Positions 11,079-21,770 of a stretch of DNA of 64,000 nt are shown here, in pieces (within the stretch, counting starts at the first letter, position 1; each line of letters begins with the position of its first letter). This DNA comes from Tetradesmus obliquus (Eukaryota; Chlorophyta; Chlorophyceae; Sphaeropleales; Scenedesmaceae). Where the stretch lies: positions 2,356,001-2,420,000 of the forward strand of contig CP126202.1 in the NCBI GenBank assembly GCA_030272155.1, written 5' to 3'. Below the pieces are notes generated by a model that had not been told where the DNA came from, did not search any database, and saw only the letters and a list, made by a program, of their open reading frames with translations. A program made the position numbers and the translations under genes.

Positions 11079-13602
11079 AATTTTGGTAACTACGGAACCG
11101 CCTGCAGGCCTGCCAGGGCTGTCCTCGCAGCAGGTGGCGCAGCGCCTGGGGCTGCAGACTGCCCCAGGCTTCAGGGGGGTCAGCGACTGGCTGGATGTGC
11201 TGGTGTCACTGGACAACTTGCTGCGCAGCGGTGAGCTCATGCATATGTGTATGTATGTGTCGCACAATCCTATATTGTGTGCGTCTCACACAACCCCATG
11301 ATGTTGTGTGCAGCCGCAGGCCATGTGCAGCTGTGCAGCTGCAGGCGGACGCTGTGTTGTGATGTATGCTGCATTCACAGCAGATCCGTGCATACAACGG
11401 TGACACGCGTGGGTCAGCTTTCACACAAAGTTTCTCAGCAAAGTGCAGCTTCACAAAATGGGCACCACCATCAGTTGTGCTGTGTTGTGCTGCATCCCTG
11501 TATCTTGTGATGCGTGCAGGGGACGAGGCAGGTGCTGTGTTCAGCGGCTCAGCGGTTAACCATCCGATCTACATGAACCCAGTTGCACCGCTGACATGTT
11601 GTGCCATGCTGCATCCATCACCTCATCGTGTATGCAGGCAAGGGGCCAGATGCCGTGTACAGCAATAGCGCTGATGCGCAGCGCTACCTGTGCAAGCAGC
11701 GCCCAGAATACATGGGAGGGCATGCCCTGCTGTACCACGACAGGTGCGGGGTGCGGCACAAATAGCATTGTTTGGGGCAAGTGTGCTTGTACTGTGACAG
11801 GCGCGTGTCATTGCTTTACTTTTTGTCAGTTCCCAAAGCTGCTGTTCATGGAGTATACTCAATCATCATCGCCATGTGTCGTGCTGTGCAGGACGTTCCC
11901 CCAGCTGCTGTTCATGGAGCAGTCGCTAAGAACTGGGGTGCAGCCAGAGGCGGCGCGCAGCATCGTGGCACCAGTCATGGACACGTTTGCAGGTGTGCGG
12001 ACTGTGTGCGGCGCTGCTCACAGCGCAATGGCAGCAGCAGCAAAACTGATGCAAAGGCAGTAGCAGAACCGGACACGTTAGCAGGTGCGGTGTGCGCGCA
12101 GAAGGCCATGGCAGCAGCGGCTACTCTGATGCCTCTGCAGCAGCAGCGCTGATGCCTTTAACGTGGCAGCAACCAACATGTGCACAGACATGTCAGGTGG
12201 GGATGGCGGCATGTTGGATTCTGCTCTGCCGGGGTTAACAGCACCTGCCTGCCTTGCATACACAACTTTTACATTGCAGGCGCAGCAGAGACGCAAGGCT
12301 CTGCAAGTGGCGGCGACCCAGTCGCATTTGCACTGGGCATGACGGGCTGCAACAAGCGTGAGTGCAGCTGCTTTGATGCATTGGGAGATTCACCACTCAA
12401 CATAGTTTGGATGGTGCAACACCTCAGAGGTAGTTGCTCCAGGGCTGAGAGCTCTGGGGATGGCAGGCTGCGAGAGCACGAGCTGCAGCAGCGCAGGTAA
12501 GGGTGCACTCCACAGGAGCTTAGTTACAAATGTAGCATGTGCAGCCAAACAATCGTCACCACCTGCCCCACAATCCGAAACAGCTGCCCAAACTTGCAGC
12601 ACAGGCCATTGATGATTTGGCAAGATGTGACTGGCGTGTGCCGCATTGTAGCTTGACCCTCTACTGACCTTCAATCTCCGTGGAATTGCTTTTCTGCTGT
12701 GCTTATCCTGCAGCCGCCTTCCAGGCTCTTGCAGTTCAGTTTGACTGGAGCCGCTACAAAACCCTAGGGGACTTTGGAGGCTCAGCAGGCGTGCTGTGCT
12801 GCTGCGTAGCTGCCGCGCAGCCCCACATGGCCTGTGCCACCCATGACCTGCCAGCAGTACATGGCGCGGCTGAGCAGTACGTGCAGCAGCAGGGGCTGAC
12901 AGACCGCGTGAAGGTGAGATTCCACAGCTGTGCGCAGCTGCATGCAGGGCAGTGGTATGGTCATTTGCGGCATGCCACAGAGGAATGTAAAAGCAGGCAC
13001 CATACATTGAGCAGATGCTGCAGTTTTGCTGTGACTGCTACCGTACACAAGTCGCCATGCAGTGCTGCACTCTGTGCAAACCTCGCTGTTCCACGTTGTA
13101 GATCGGTGCTGTCTGTGTTGTGTTTGGTGACATCGCACCACAGTCTGCGGCCATCAGGCGTGGCGTATTTCTGGTGGCATACTTTCAACAACATACTTCA
13201 TCCATCAACATCACACACCAACTCACAAGCATTGCCTGCCTGCTGCCTGCAGGTGCTGGATGTGGATTTCTTCGATGACAGCCCCTTCCCAAAACATGAC
13301 GTCATCACAATGGGCATGATCCTACATGACTGGGGCCTGCAGAAGAAGAAGCTGCTGCTGAGAAAGGTTGGTGTGCAGCCAGCCACAACAGCGTATGTAC
13401 ATCACCTTGCGTTAATACTAGGGATGAGCACCACGTGCACTGCAAGATATTGATGATGCAGCTGACAGCCAGCAGCACAATGGTTGTGTGTTGGGGCAGC
13501 CGCCTACAACAGTAGCAAGCGTGTCACGCAAGGCACCTGTACACGCAAGCGTCTCACACGCTACAGCACCTTGCGGCCATGACCCCGCTGCCGCCGCCGC
13601 TG

Positions 13603-13642
<40 letters not shown>

Positions 13643-14035
13643 GGCTGCCGCAGGCCTTTGCCGGGCTGCCGCCTGGCGGCGCCTTCATTGCCGTGGAGGT
13701 GCTGATTGATGATGGCAGGAGGGATAACCTGTGGGGCCTGGTGATGAGCCTGGACATGCTGCTGGAGTTTGAAGGGGAAAACAGCTTCGACTACAGCTTT
13801 GAGGTGTGTCAACACTACATCCATGGTCTGTTGCATTGCAGAGCAGCTAGGTGCGGGCAGCCCGGACATGCAGCTGTTCACAGAGAGTTTGCATATGGCA
13901 TGTAAGCATGTAGAAATACAGCTGTGCTGCTCAGCATCAAAGGCTGTGCGTGGTCAGCTCCAGACTGTTTGCCAGCTGTGGCAGCGTGCCTTGCATGTGG
14001 TGCAGTGCTGCTGCACCACCACCACGACAACAACA

Positions 14036-14103
<68 letters not shown>

Positions 14104-14198
14104 AGGAGTTCACGTCTTGGGCGCTTGAGGTCGGCTTCAGCAGCACGCAGCTCATACGGTTGACCGGGCCAAACAGTGCAGCAGTGGCCTACAAGTGA
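10372..14198 (+). CDS. Class I SAM-dependent O-methyltransferase (COMT/ASMT type)
   Basis: Eight exons close in frame to 351 aa, the normal family length: 10372-10540, 11108-11230, 11638-11743, 11892-11992, 12714-12913, 13253-13366, 13654-13803, 14106-14198. The N-terminal part is the winged-helix dimerisation region (LPGLSSQQVAQRLGLQ). The SAM-binding loop is LGDFGGSAG (residues 184-192; canonical D-x-GGGxG). The catalytic-base region is MILHDWG with His258. LPPGGAFIAVEVLIDD is the following strand. Such enzymes methylate hydroxyls of phenolics or indoles in the cytosol; the substrate cannot be told. The start ATG at 10372 is the last Met before the conserved part, and 10207 is an alternative. 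A candidate TGTAA signal lies at 14335-14339. Introns are long and full of CTG runs and exon-edge copies. Confidence 0.92.
10610..10730 (+). repeat. Interrupted CTG array in intron 1 of the O-methyltransferase
   Basis: About 30 CTG triplets with GTG/CCG interruptions lie in the sense direction of the intron. Confidence 0.95.
10832..11013 (+). repeat. Two upstream copies of O-methyltransferase exon 2 start
   Basis: CTGCCAGGGCTGACCTC and CAGCAGGTGGCGCAG occur at about 10849-10880 and 10967-11000, each behind a GCAG. The true exon begins at 11108. The second copy also keeps CGCCTGGGGCTGCAG. Confidence 0.92.
11032..11080 (+). repeat. CTG array before exon 2 acceptor
   Basis: About 16 uninterrupted GCT/CTG triplets, followed 28 bases later by the CCTGCAG acceptor. 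Confidence 0.95.
11520..11580 (+). repeat. Possible diverged copy of O-methyltransferase exon 3 start
   Basis: GCAG then GGGACGAGGCAGGTGCTGTG reads GDEAGAVFSGSA in the phase needed. It parallels GKGPDAVYSNSA of the true exon at 11638. It could instead be a small real or alternative exon. Confidence 0.45.
11830..11860 (+). repeat. Copy of O-methyltransferase exon 4 start
   Basis: CAG then TTCCCAAAGCTGCTGTTCAT matches TTCCCCCAGCTGCTGTTCAT of the exon starting at 11892. Confidence 0.85.
12068..12135 (+). repeat. Copy of O-methyltransferase exon 4 end, donor and adjacent intron
   Basis: GACACGTTAGCAGGTGCGG through CAATGGCAGCAGC-like sequence parallels 11979-12055 (GACACGTTTGCAGGTGTGCG...). The copy spans the splice donor. 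Confidence 0.8.
14036..14105 (+). repeat. CTG array directly abutting the last O-methyltransferase acceptor
   Basis: About 22 CTG triplets end in CTGCAG, immediately followed by the coding exon at 14106. Confidence 0.95.
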
Positions 14199-15609
14199 AG
14201 CCACACACGTAGGAGGAGCAGCAGCATCAGAATACATGATCAGCTTCACTGAAGCTTCATAATGAAGCTGAAGTAGCCGTGATGGCCTTGGGGCCCTTCC
14301 AGCTACATGAATACGCAATATGTTGCATTGTGCTTGTAATGTGTGGCCTGCATGCACTTTGTAACTCTTCATACTACAGAGCGGCATGCTGCGCAGCAGT
14401 CATGGCTGATGATCTCAGGCCTGATCAGCCTGAAGGCCACATGCACGACTCATGCCGTGACCGTCACGGTCATGACTGCTGCTGCACCTTCACAACTGTT
14501 GCAACTGGCGATTAAGCCTGAGTTCGTGCGTCTTTCTATGATCTGTTAGTGATGAATTTTAAAATTCTGCGCCCACGTACTACGCACGTCCTGTTCAGTC
14601 TCCGTAATAGCTGCTTTTCTGTGGGAGAGGTTTGGTTCGTCGACCTCACGCTTTCCGCGCATGGTCTGACTTTCGCACTTCAAACAGCAAATATTAAGCA
14701 TGCATTTACGCGTGTGATACCTTTGGTGAGGCGAATGTAGCGGCGTCAGTAGCTGCAAATGAGCACATGCATTTGATGGTCTTTGCTGTAGCTGTTGCCG
14801 CCGCGAATTTATAGCCTCTTCGATGCGTCATGAGAGTCAACCAGCTCTAATATGTAAGAGATGTGTATCAAGCAGCTATTGCCGCTGTGTAGTCCACCTT
14901 GCGTGAGAAGCACTAGTCACCATTCATCGTAACTCCTGCATCACGTTGAAAAGGCAGATGTCGTGCAAACACGACAGCATAAATAACTGATGAAACACCT
15001 CCTGTGATTGTCAGCGGTCCTCGTCAGTGTGCGGTACCGCCTGACCTGAAAACTTCCCATTGGGCGGACTCCATCTATCTTCTCGAGAGCTCTTTCCAAG
15101 TGCCCTTGCTTGACTGCATGGGCACCTCGCAATGTTACTTAGCGTTTATGAGTTGCTTCAGTAGCTGAAACACATCTTCCCAGCTCCTGCACAGCAAAGC
15201 TTCACACGGCGTTGTCGTCTCTCGCCTTTAACTGATTAAGCTGCCTTGAAGCGCCTCTCACGTAGGGTTTTTTTTGAAAAGCAAATCGTCAGCAACTTAT
15301 CAGGCGGCAGTAGCTTTCCGAGAATCAAGCGCCTGTTCTCTGCAGCAGCCCCGCCTGTCTCCACACAAGCGCACTTGTGAGTCCAAACTTTAGTGGTATA
15401 CAATGTGCAGCTGGTGTCTGGTCAACTGCGCAGTGCGTCACGTTCGCCACACCGCAGAGCATTGACGCACAGACGCCTTTCACCGTGTGTTTGATGCAAT
15501 CGTGCCTTTGAGTCACGCTCAAGATAAACATCAACTTACTCTGAACTTCGCGTACATGTCTGCAGGTGCGTACGTGGCGCAGACACGTACGTGCAGTAAC
15601 CAGCTGCCC
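14199..15609. other. Intergenic, no gene seen
   Basis: Carries the O-methyltransferase poly(A) signal, a perfect palindrome GAATTTTAAAATTC near 14553-14566, and an imperfect one (TGACCGTCACGGTCA) near 14459-14473. The sequence from 14520 to 15300 is poorer in CAG/CTG than its neighbours. It presumably includes the promoter of the CCP-like gene. Confidence 0.5.
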
Positions 15610-15925
15610 ATGCGCCACCTGCTGCAGCACCACGGGAAGGCCCAGCTCCTAGCCTTGCTGTTTATTGCTGTTGTATGCACAGCAGCAACAGTGCAAGCCA
15701 GGCCTGTGATGCAAAGGACAGACAGGTGCAGCAGCCCACCCACAACACGTGCAGCAGGTGCAGGCACATGGCCGCTGTCGTGCGCAAATGCAACCATCAA
15801 CTCCACCTGCAGAGCAAAGTGCCGAGTCAGTAGAAGTGACAGCAGCAGCAGCAGCAGCGGCCCAGCCACAGGGTTTTCTGTCACAACATGCCTTGACGGA
15901 GGCAGGTGGTCTCAGCCCACTGCCT

Positions 15926-15967
<42 letters not shown>

Positions 15968-16138
15968 GCAGCAGCACAGCGGTGTGCTCTGGCACACCCC
16001 AGGCAGTGCAGGGTGCCACATGGGCCTGCAGCAGCAACAGCACAGCTGGCACCGTCTGCAGGTCTGCCTGCAGCCGTGGTTACACAGGTGCTGGTTACAC
16101 CTCCACCTGCCTGGCCAGCAGCAGGTGGCAGATCCCCC

Positions 16139-16174
<36 letters not shown>

Positions 16175-16194
16175 GCAGCAGCAGCAGCAGCAGC

Positions 16195-16240
<46 letters not shown>

Positions 16241-16950
16241 GCGGCGCAGGCTGCAGCCTCATCACCACCAGCCCCAGCACAACTGCCTGCACAGGACTCC
16301 CCCAGCCCCTGCCAGATGCAGTGTGGGACCCAAGCTGTGCAGGCACCCCAACTGCCCTAAGCAAACCATGCACAGCATCCTGCAATGCAGCAGCAGGCTT
16401 TCAAGGCCCTGGCTACACTGCAGTCTGCAGTGAAGCAGGAGCCTGGGCAGTAGCTACAGGCGGCGGCTGTGCTCCAGCTGCCAGCAGCAACGGCAGCGAT
16501 CAGCCGCCGCAGCAGCCGCAGCAGCCGCCGCAGCAGCAGCGCTGCTTAGGGTCCCCTCCTGCAGTGCCAGGAGTGGCTTGGGAGTCCTGTGATGCTGCTG
16601 CAAACGGCGAGCGCTGCACAGGGTTCTGCCAAGCCCCGTACCGCGGCCAGGGCTTTGTCACGCGCTGCAACAGAGCCGGCGAGTGGGAGGTGCCAAAAAA
16701 GCAGCTCAAAAACAATATGGGTTGTGTGGCAGTGTCCTGTGCAGGCTCCATGCCAGCAGATGTTGCTGGGGGTGCAAAGTGGGACCCTGCGTGCCAAACC
16801 GCTGATGCAAGCAAAGCAGTATGCTTTGCGTTTTGTGATTCTGGCAGCGCTGCCTATATGGCTGAGTGCAGGGCTGACAGCGGCACCTGGGGGGCTCCTT
16901 TCAGGCTTGGGGACTGCGCTGGTGGTCCTGCAGGCAGTGTGACACCTTAA
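15610..16950 (+). CDS. Secreted protein with five Sushi/CCP-like modules and poly-Ser linkers
   Basis: Single exon, 446 aa from ATG 15610, chosen because it starts a clear signal peptide (AQLLALLFIAVVCTAATVQA). An in-frame ATG at 15487 would bury that signal. Five cysteine modules follow, each with a W..C..C..GY.G.GY...C....W pattern, for example CSGTPQAVQGATW, then CSRGYTGAGYTSTC and W. This resembles the Sushi/CCP fold, an adhesion or ligand-binding module. Linkers are almost pure serine, with a Ser/Gly tract at about 16132-16245 and an N/S tract at about 15925-15975. Another linker is Pro/Gln (16501-16540). Serine linkers are likely O-glycosylated. The role is probably extracellular matrix or surface. 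The family call is by pattern only. Confidence 0.75.
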
Positions 16951-16951
16951 C

Positions 16952-17137
16952 GCATGGCAGCTGCAGGCAGTGCGTTGCCTTAGCTTGGCTGCATGGAAGC
17001 TGCAGGCAGTGCGTTGCCTTAGCTTGGCTGCATGGCAGCTGCAGGCAGTGCGTTGCCTTAGCTCGGCTGCATGGCAGCTGCAGGAAGGCGTTGCCTTAGA
17101 TTGGCTGCTGGTCCTGCAGGCAGTGCCCCACTTTAGC
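16952..17137 (+). repeat. 39-bp tandem repeat seeded from the 3' end of the CCP gene
   Basis: Unit GCATGGCAGCTGCAGGCAGT plus GCGTTGCCTTAGCTTGGCT starts at 16952, 16991, 17030 and 17069, the last copy degenerate. Before and after lie related segments: GTGGTCCTGCAGGCAGTG at the coding end (16920-16940) and CTGGTCCTGCAGGCAGTG at about 17108. Confidence 0.92.
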
Positions 17138-17698
17138 TTTGCTGAGACCAGCTGCAGCGCAGCTGCTGCATATGCTTCACTTTACGTTACTTATACTTTA
17201 TTTTGATTTTTTGCTTCGAAAAGTTAAGTGGGACGGCCAACGACTGCACAGGTGCATGCATAGTGTGTGATCACACAGTCATGACTGCACAGGTACTGCT
17301 GGTGCTGTGACTGCACGCGAGAGAAAGGGACCTGGGCAGACTGCGTATGTAGGTTTTGCATGGTGCCTATGCTGCATGCCACAACCGGGAGACACAGCTG
17401 CATGGGTTTTGTGTGAATGACAGCAGCAGCATTTTACAGAGCATGCGGGTCCGGTGGTACTCTGAACATGCATGGTTGTTTGTGTTACGAAGGGTGCACA
17501 TGCAACTGGTTGGCGTTCGGTGCATATTCTTGCTTTGCTTTGATCAGCTTGGTGATTGTGTTGCCTTTCTTGCATTATCCATGCTGCTGCTAATGCTTGC
17601 TTGTTGGTCCTGCTGCTAGTGAAGGGCAGCAGGTGATGGTGAGCTGCTGTGTCTTTCGAGGATACACGGCCTGCTGTTGCAATTCAACCATCATGCAT

Positions 17699-17700
<2 letters not shown>

Positions 17701-17782
<82 letters not shown>
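17701..17782. repeat. TGGC tetranucleotide microsatellite
   Basis: About 20 perfect TGGC units. Confidence 0.97.
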
Positions 17783-17785
<3 letters not shown>

Positions 17786-19170
17786 CTGCCCCTGCAGCAT
17801 ACCTGCTGGACGGCTTGCCTACTCTCCTGCTGTTGCTGTTTGGTATTCGGCCTGCACCAACCAGGCTGTGTTCCCAGCTGGCTGAGGTGATTGGCTCGTG
17901 GGCGCCTTCTTCCCAAGGATGCTCAACAGAGCCCCACAGGCTCCTACTATCATTATGGCCTGCTGTAGCTGATTTTGTTTGCTGCTTTCAGAACAACCAA
18001 TAAATTTGCGGCCAGGAAGGGGTGGTTGCTGTGCCTGATGCCAACCACGTGCTGCATTTTGTGCCACAACGCATGACGGCAGCAGCCTGCTGGTGTGAGC
18101 TTCGCTGTCGTGCAGCTGGACAGTTGCCTGTTGCCCTTGCATCTCTGTCATGTTGCCATTATAGTGTGTTGCCATCAAGCACTCAATGTATCTGCTGCGC
18201 GCTATGATTGGTACTAGTATGCTGTTGCGTAGCTGTTGCAATCGCGTAGCTGTTGCAAGCGACTATCATGGCACAGATCATGGTAGATCTGTCCCTGGTG
18301 TTGCTGCAATACTTTGTGTGCAGCAGCACCATTTCAGTGTTCTGCATGCGGTTTCTGGCCTGCCTAATGCAACCAACAGCTAGACGCAGTCTTTGTGCAG
18401 CTTTGACGGCGTCAGATCTGATCTTCTAGAAGCGCAGCTGCTGGCATCTAAACCTTCATTCCTTGCTGATGAAATGCTGCTGCAGCAGCTGTGCAGCTGA
18501 CCTGTTGGTGTGAGATGTGATGCGGCATTGCAAGGCCGGCGCCCTTGCGTATTGCAGCTGCAGCATGACCGCTGCAGCCCGCTTGAACCTGCTGCATAGC
18601 AAAAACACATGCATGTGTACGGAGTCAGCTGTGATCTCTTGGCTATGATCCTGCTTTGCTGCCTGCAGCTACAAAGCAGAAAGCTGCTTGACGGTTTCTC
18701 TCATGCTGTGTATGCTTGGGAGGGTGGGCCACAGCAGTAGGTGCATACCTGCTGACTGTGATTGCTGCACTACTATTTGTGCAGCTGTGATGGAGCTGCA
18801 GCATTTGTTCTCTGGTGTTGTTGGTTGGATGGTTTTACAGCCTGCCTGCGTGTTGTTCAATAGTGGAACTTTGGGGTGGCACAGACTGCACCCTACATGA
18901 TGAAGCTGTGTGCACAGCTGCAGGCCTGCTGCTGCTGCAGCATGAGTCATTGCTTTGATGCATGGCCATCTGTGCACGACAAACCCAGCATGCATGCACT
19001 GCAATGGCTGTGATGCTTGGTCATCTGTGCGCTTCCCTGCTGTACACACAGTGCAGCGCTACAGCATGGCAACGGGGCTAAGCACAGAGATTTTCCGGGA
19101 GTAATAAGTTCCTGCAAAGCCAGAATGCATGCAATGCAATGGTTGCATTGCCTCTGCGAGGCTGCTGGTA

Positions 19171-19176
19171 GTGGCA

Positions 19177-19230
<54 letters not shown>

Positions 19231-19240
19231 GCTGCTGCTA
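19171..19240. repeat. CTG array, intergenic
   Basis: About 20 GCT/CTG triplets with one TAC interruption, outside any recognised gene. Confidence 0.95.
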
Positions 19241-21770
19241 AAGGTTATGATGAAGGCAGTGGAGTCGGCCTGTCACAGCTGGTTCAGCAGCAGCAGCAGC
19301 AGCAGCAGCTGGTGTGGCGCTGCTTTGCACCACTATGATATCAAAGCATGTGACCAAGGCGAATGTGCTGCAACCATGCAGCTGCCCTCAGCCGTGCGTA
19401 GAAACGCAGGCCGACAGTTGAAACTGCAGTGCATGCTGGCATAGTAGGAAACAACAAGTGCTGCAGCAGTCACGCAGTTCTTTGTGCGGAGTTGGTTTGG
19501 CCGTCTCATGCAGCCCTGGGAAGGTTGCTGTCTCAAGTGCCTGGCCTAACGCATGCCCTTGACTGCTCATTGCCAGTAGTATTGTGTGCTGCCGTAGCTG
19601 GTCTTCTGGGCTGGTGTGCAGTGTGGTGATGTCGCCTCTGCAGGGGCAGCAAGCGCATGACTGACACTTTGATTGCTTTACTATTTCAGCGGCCCAGGCT
19701 GCCTGCATGTGTTGCAGGTGCTGCTGCTGCTGGTGTTACTTACTTACATAAGTCAAAGCGGTTGGAAGGGATGGTGTGTGCTGTAGCTTACACAACTTAC
19801 ACACGTGTATGGCTGGTGTTGTAGGTTGACAAGCTGATCCTGCAGGCACAACATTTATCAGCTGCCCGCTGCTGCCCTCAGCACCACAGTTTTGGGGGAC
19901 CATGAGGCACTTGTTTCCTGGCCTGGGAACTTCAAAGGAAGCCATGCATGTGTTTGTCACTGCATCCAGAAATGAAGTGCAGGTGCATGTGACGTGGTCA
20001 GTGTCATAAGCTGCGGTTGGCAGGCTGTGCAATGCAAGAAAGATGTTGCTGGCTGAGCCAAGTGCTGGCTGTACCAGAGCGTACTACGCAGGATGTGTGG
20101 CACATTTTGGCAGCGTTGTTTGGCGCGTTGTGCTTCTTTGCTTATTGAAGAAGCAGTGCGAAAAGTGAGAGGTGTCGCCACGTGGAGTCCGGGACTTCTG
20201 GTTGTTCACTGCATGCACCATCTTACTTATATGTTACTGCACATGCTTTCATGCATCGTCTATAAATGGCCACCTGCGGTAGGGATGGATCAGGCTTGGC
20301 ATCATGCACTGCACCTAAGTGTGTAGGCATGGCCTGGTGCAGCTTTTGCACACAATGCACTATGGCTTGCGCATACCAAGCTTGACGGGTGCCAGGGAAT
20401 AACAAATCAAAGGTTGGCAGCAGCTAGGCCTTGGGGGCTGCGAATGCGGGCAAAAAAATGCAAGTACGACCCTTGCATGTGCAGCAGAGGTGGTGTCGAG
20501 TCCCCCACTAGTCATGTCTGCTGCCATCCAGCTGGTTGCTGCCACAGCACAACAAACGCATGTCCTTAGTATGATACTACACCATGTAAGCCTGCTACAT
20601 GATGCTATTCAAGCCACAGCAGCTTCTGTTTGCCGCATAAAGCTCTGCAGGTGCAAGAGGACACATTATTGCTTTCTTCTGTGCTGGCAGCACTGCATTG
20701 ATGCAATGCCTACATGGAAAGACAGTCAGCAACGGCTGAAGCAGCAGCAAACCTACAGCCCCCTGCTACACCCAAAGGCTACCAAACAGTGGAAGACGCC
20801 ATCAGCTGAACATTACTTCTGCTAACAGCACTCCACACATGCCACACGTGTGTGCAAAAAGCATCATGTTTACGTGTTTCGCCATGCTCATCACAGCGTG
20901 CGACCATAACGATAATTGCATAATGCATGCACACGTGCTGCAATGGGGCGCATCAGAAGCACAACCCAAACACAGCGACTATGGCAGATCTGGTTGCCAT
21001 GGACAAGCAAAGTGCATTAACACCTAACATGATTATGGGGCCTATGCTGGCTCCCTGCTGTTAACAGCAGCAAGGCAACCAGTGCGCACCATGGGACCAT
21101 GCAAGTACTGACATTTCCTAGGGCATTCACCAAATGTCTAGCCAAACCAGAACACATGCAAGAACTAGCCTTCCTTCATAAGACATTCAAGGCCTGGGAT
21201 GATCCATACAGCTGATCAACAGCTTTCAGAAGAGCACAGTGCCGCTGTCAGGGCGGCTGACGATGTGCAGGCATGCAAATATGCAATATGGGTACACAAT
21301 CATGATGTTTGCAATGCTTGAACACTGATCCAAGGTCACGGTGATGGTCAGCTAATGCATACGGCAGCAGCCGACTGAAAGACAGAACTTCAGTGCACAG
21401 CCATCGCCCAGTCAGTGTGTGAACTACGTAGTGAAATGCTTCCTATGCATAAACTATGTCATGACATGCATCCTATGCACACCAAGCAGGTGTGACACCA
21501 GAACACTAAGCACTCAAACCAGAAACACATTAAGGGCATCATATATAATGAATGAAATAAGCCACGTAGTAGCCAATGGCAGCGGTCACACAAGGCGACA
21601 TGCTGCTTGAATGTTGGAATGTCCAACTGCAGCCTGCAGGCGCTGCACTAATCAGCCACACAGATATGATTGCAACACCGACATAATCCATGTGAGTGAC
21701 ATGCCAGAGCAGCATGGCGTTGGCCAAAGCACTGCTGCATTATGATGTACTACACACCACAGGGCGCTAT

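Larger units (their letters stand above)
16951..21770. other. Gene-poor 4.8 kb region between convergent genes
   Basis: Lies between the CCP-like gene (+) and array gene A (-), which converge. It contains the 39-bp repeat, a TGGC microsatellite, a CTG array at 19171-19240 and an AGC run at 19287-19310. Open frames here are short and show no recognisable motif. A long 3' UTR or a non-coding RNA cannot be excluded. Confidence 0.5.

Noticed and set aside
12285..12500. Additional O-methyltransferase exon (frame GAAETQGSASGGDP)
   Set aside because: An acceptor-like GCAG and open frame exist, but exon 4 (ending 11992) joins exon 5 (12714) directly in phase and gives the family's expected spacing. 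It was left out of the model.
17590..18003. Proteins encoded by the TGGC microsatellite (both strands)
   Set aside because: The four-base repeat gives artificial open frames in all phases, with no flanking coding signal.
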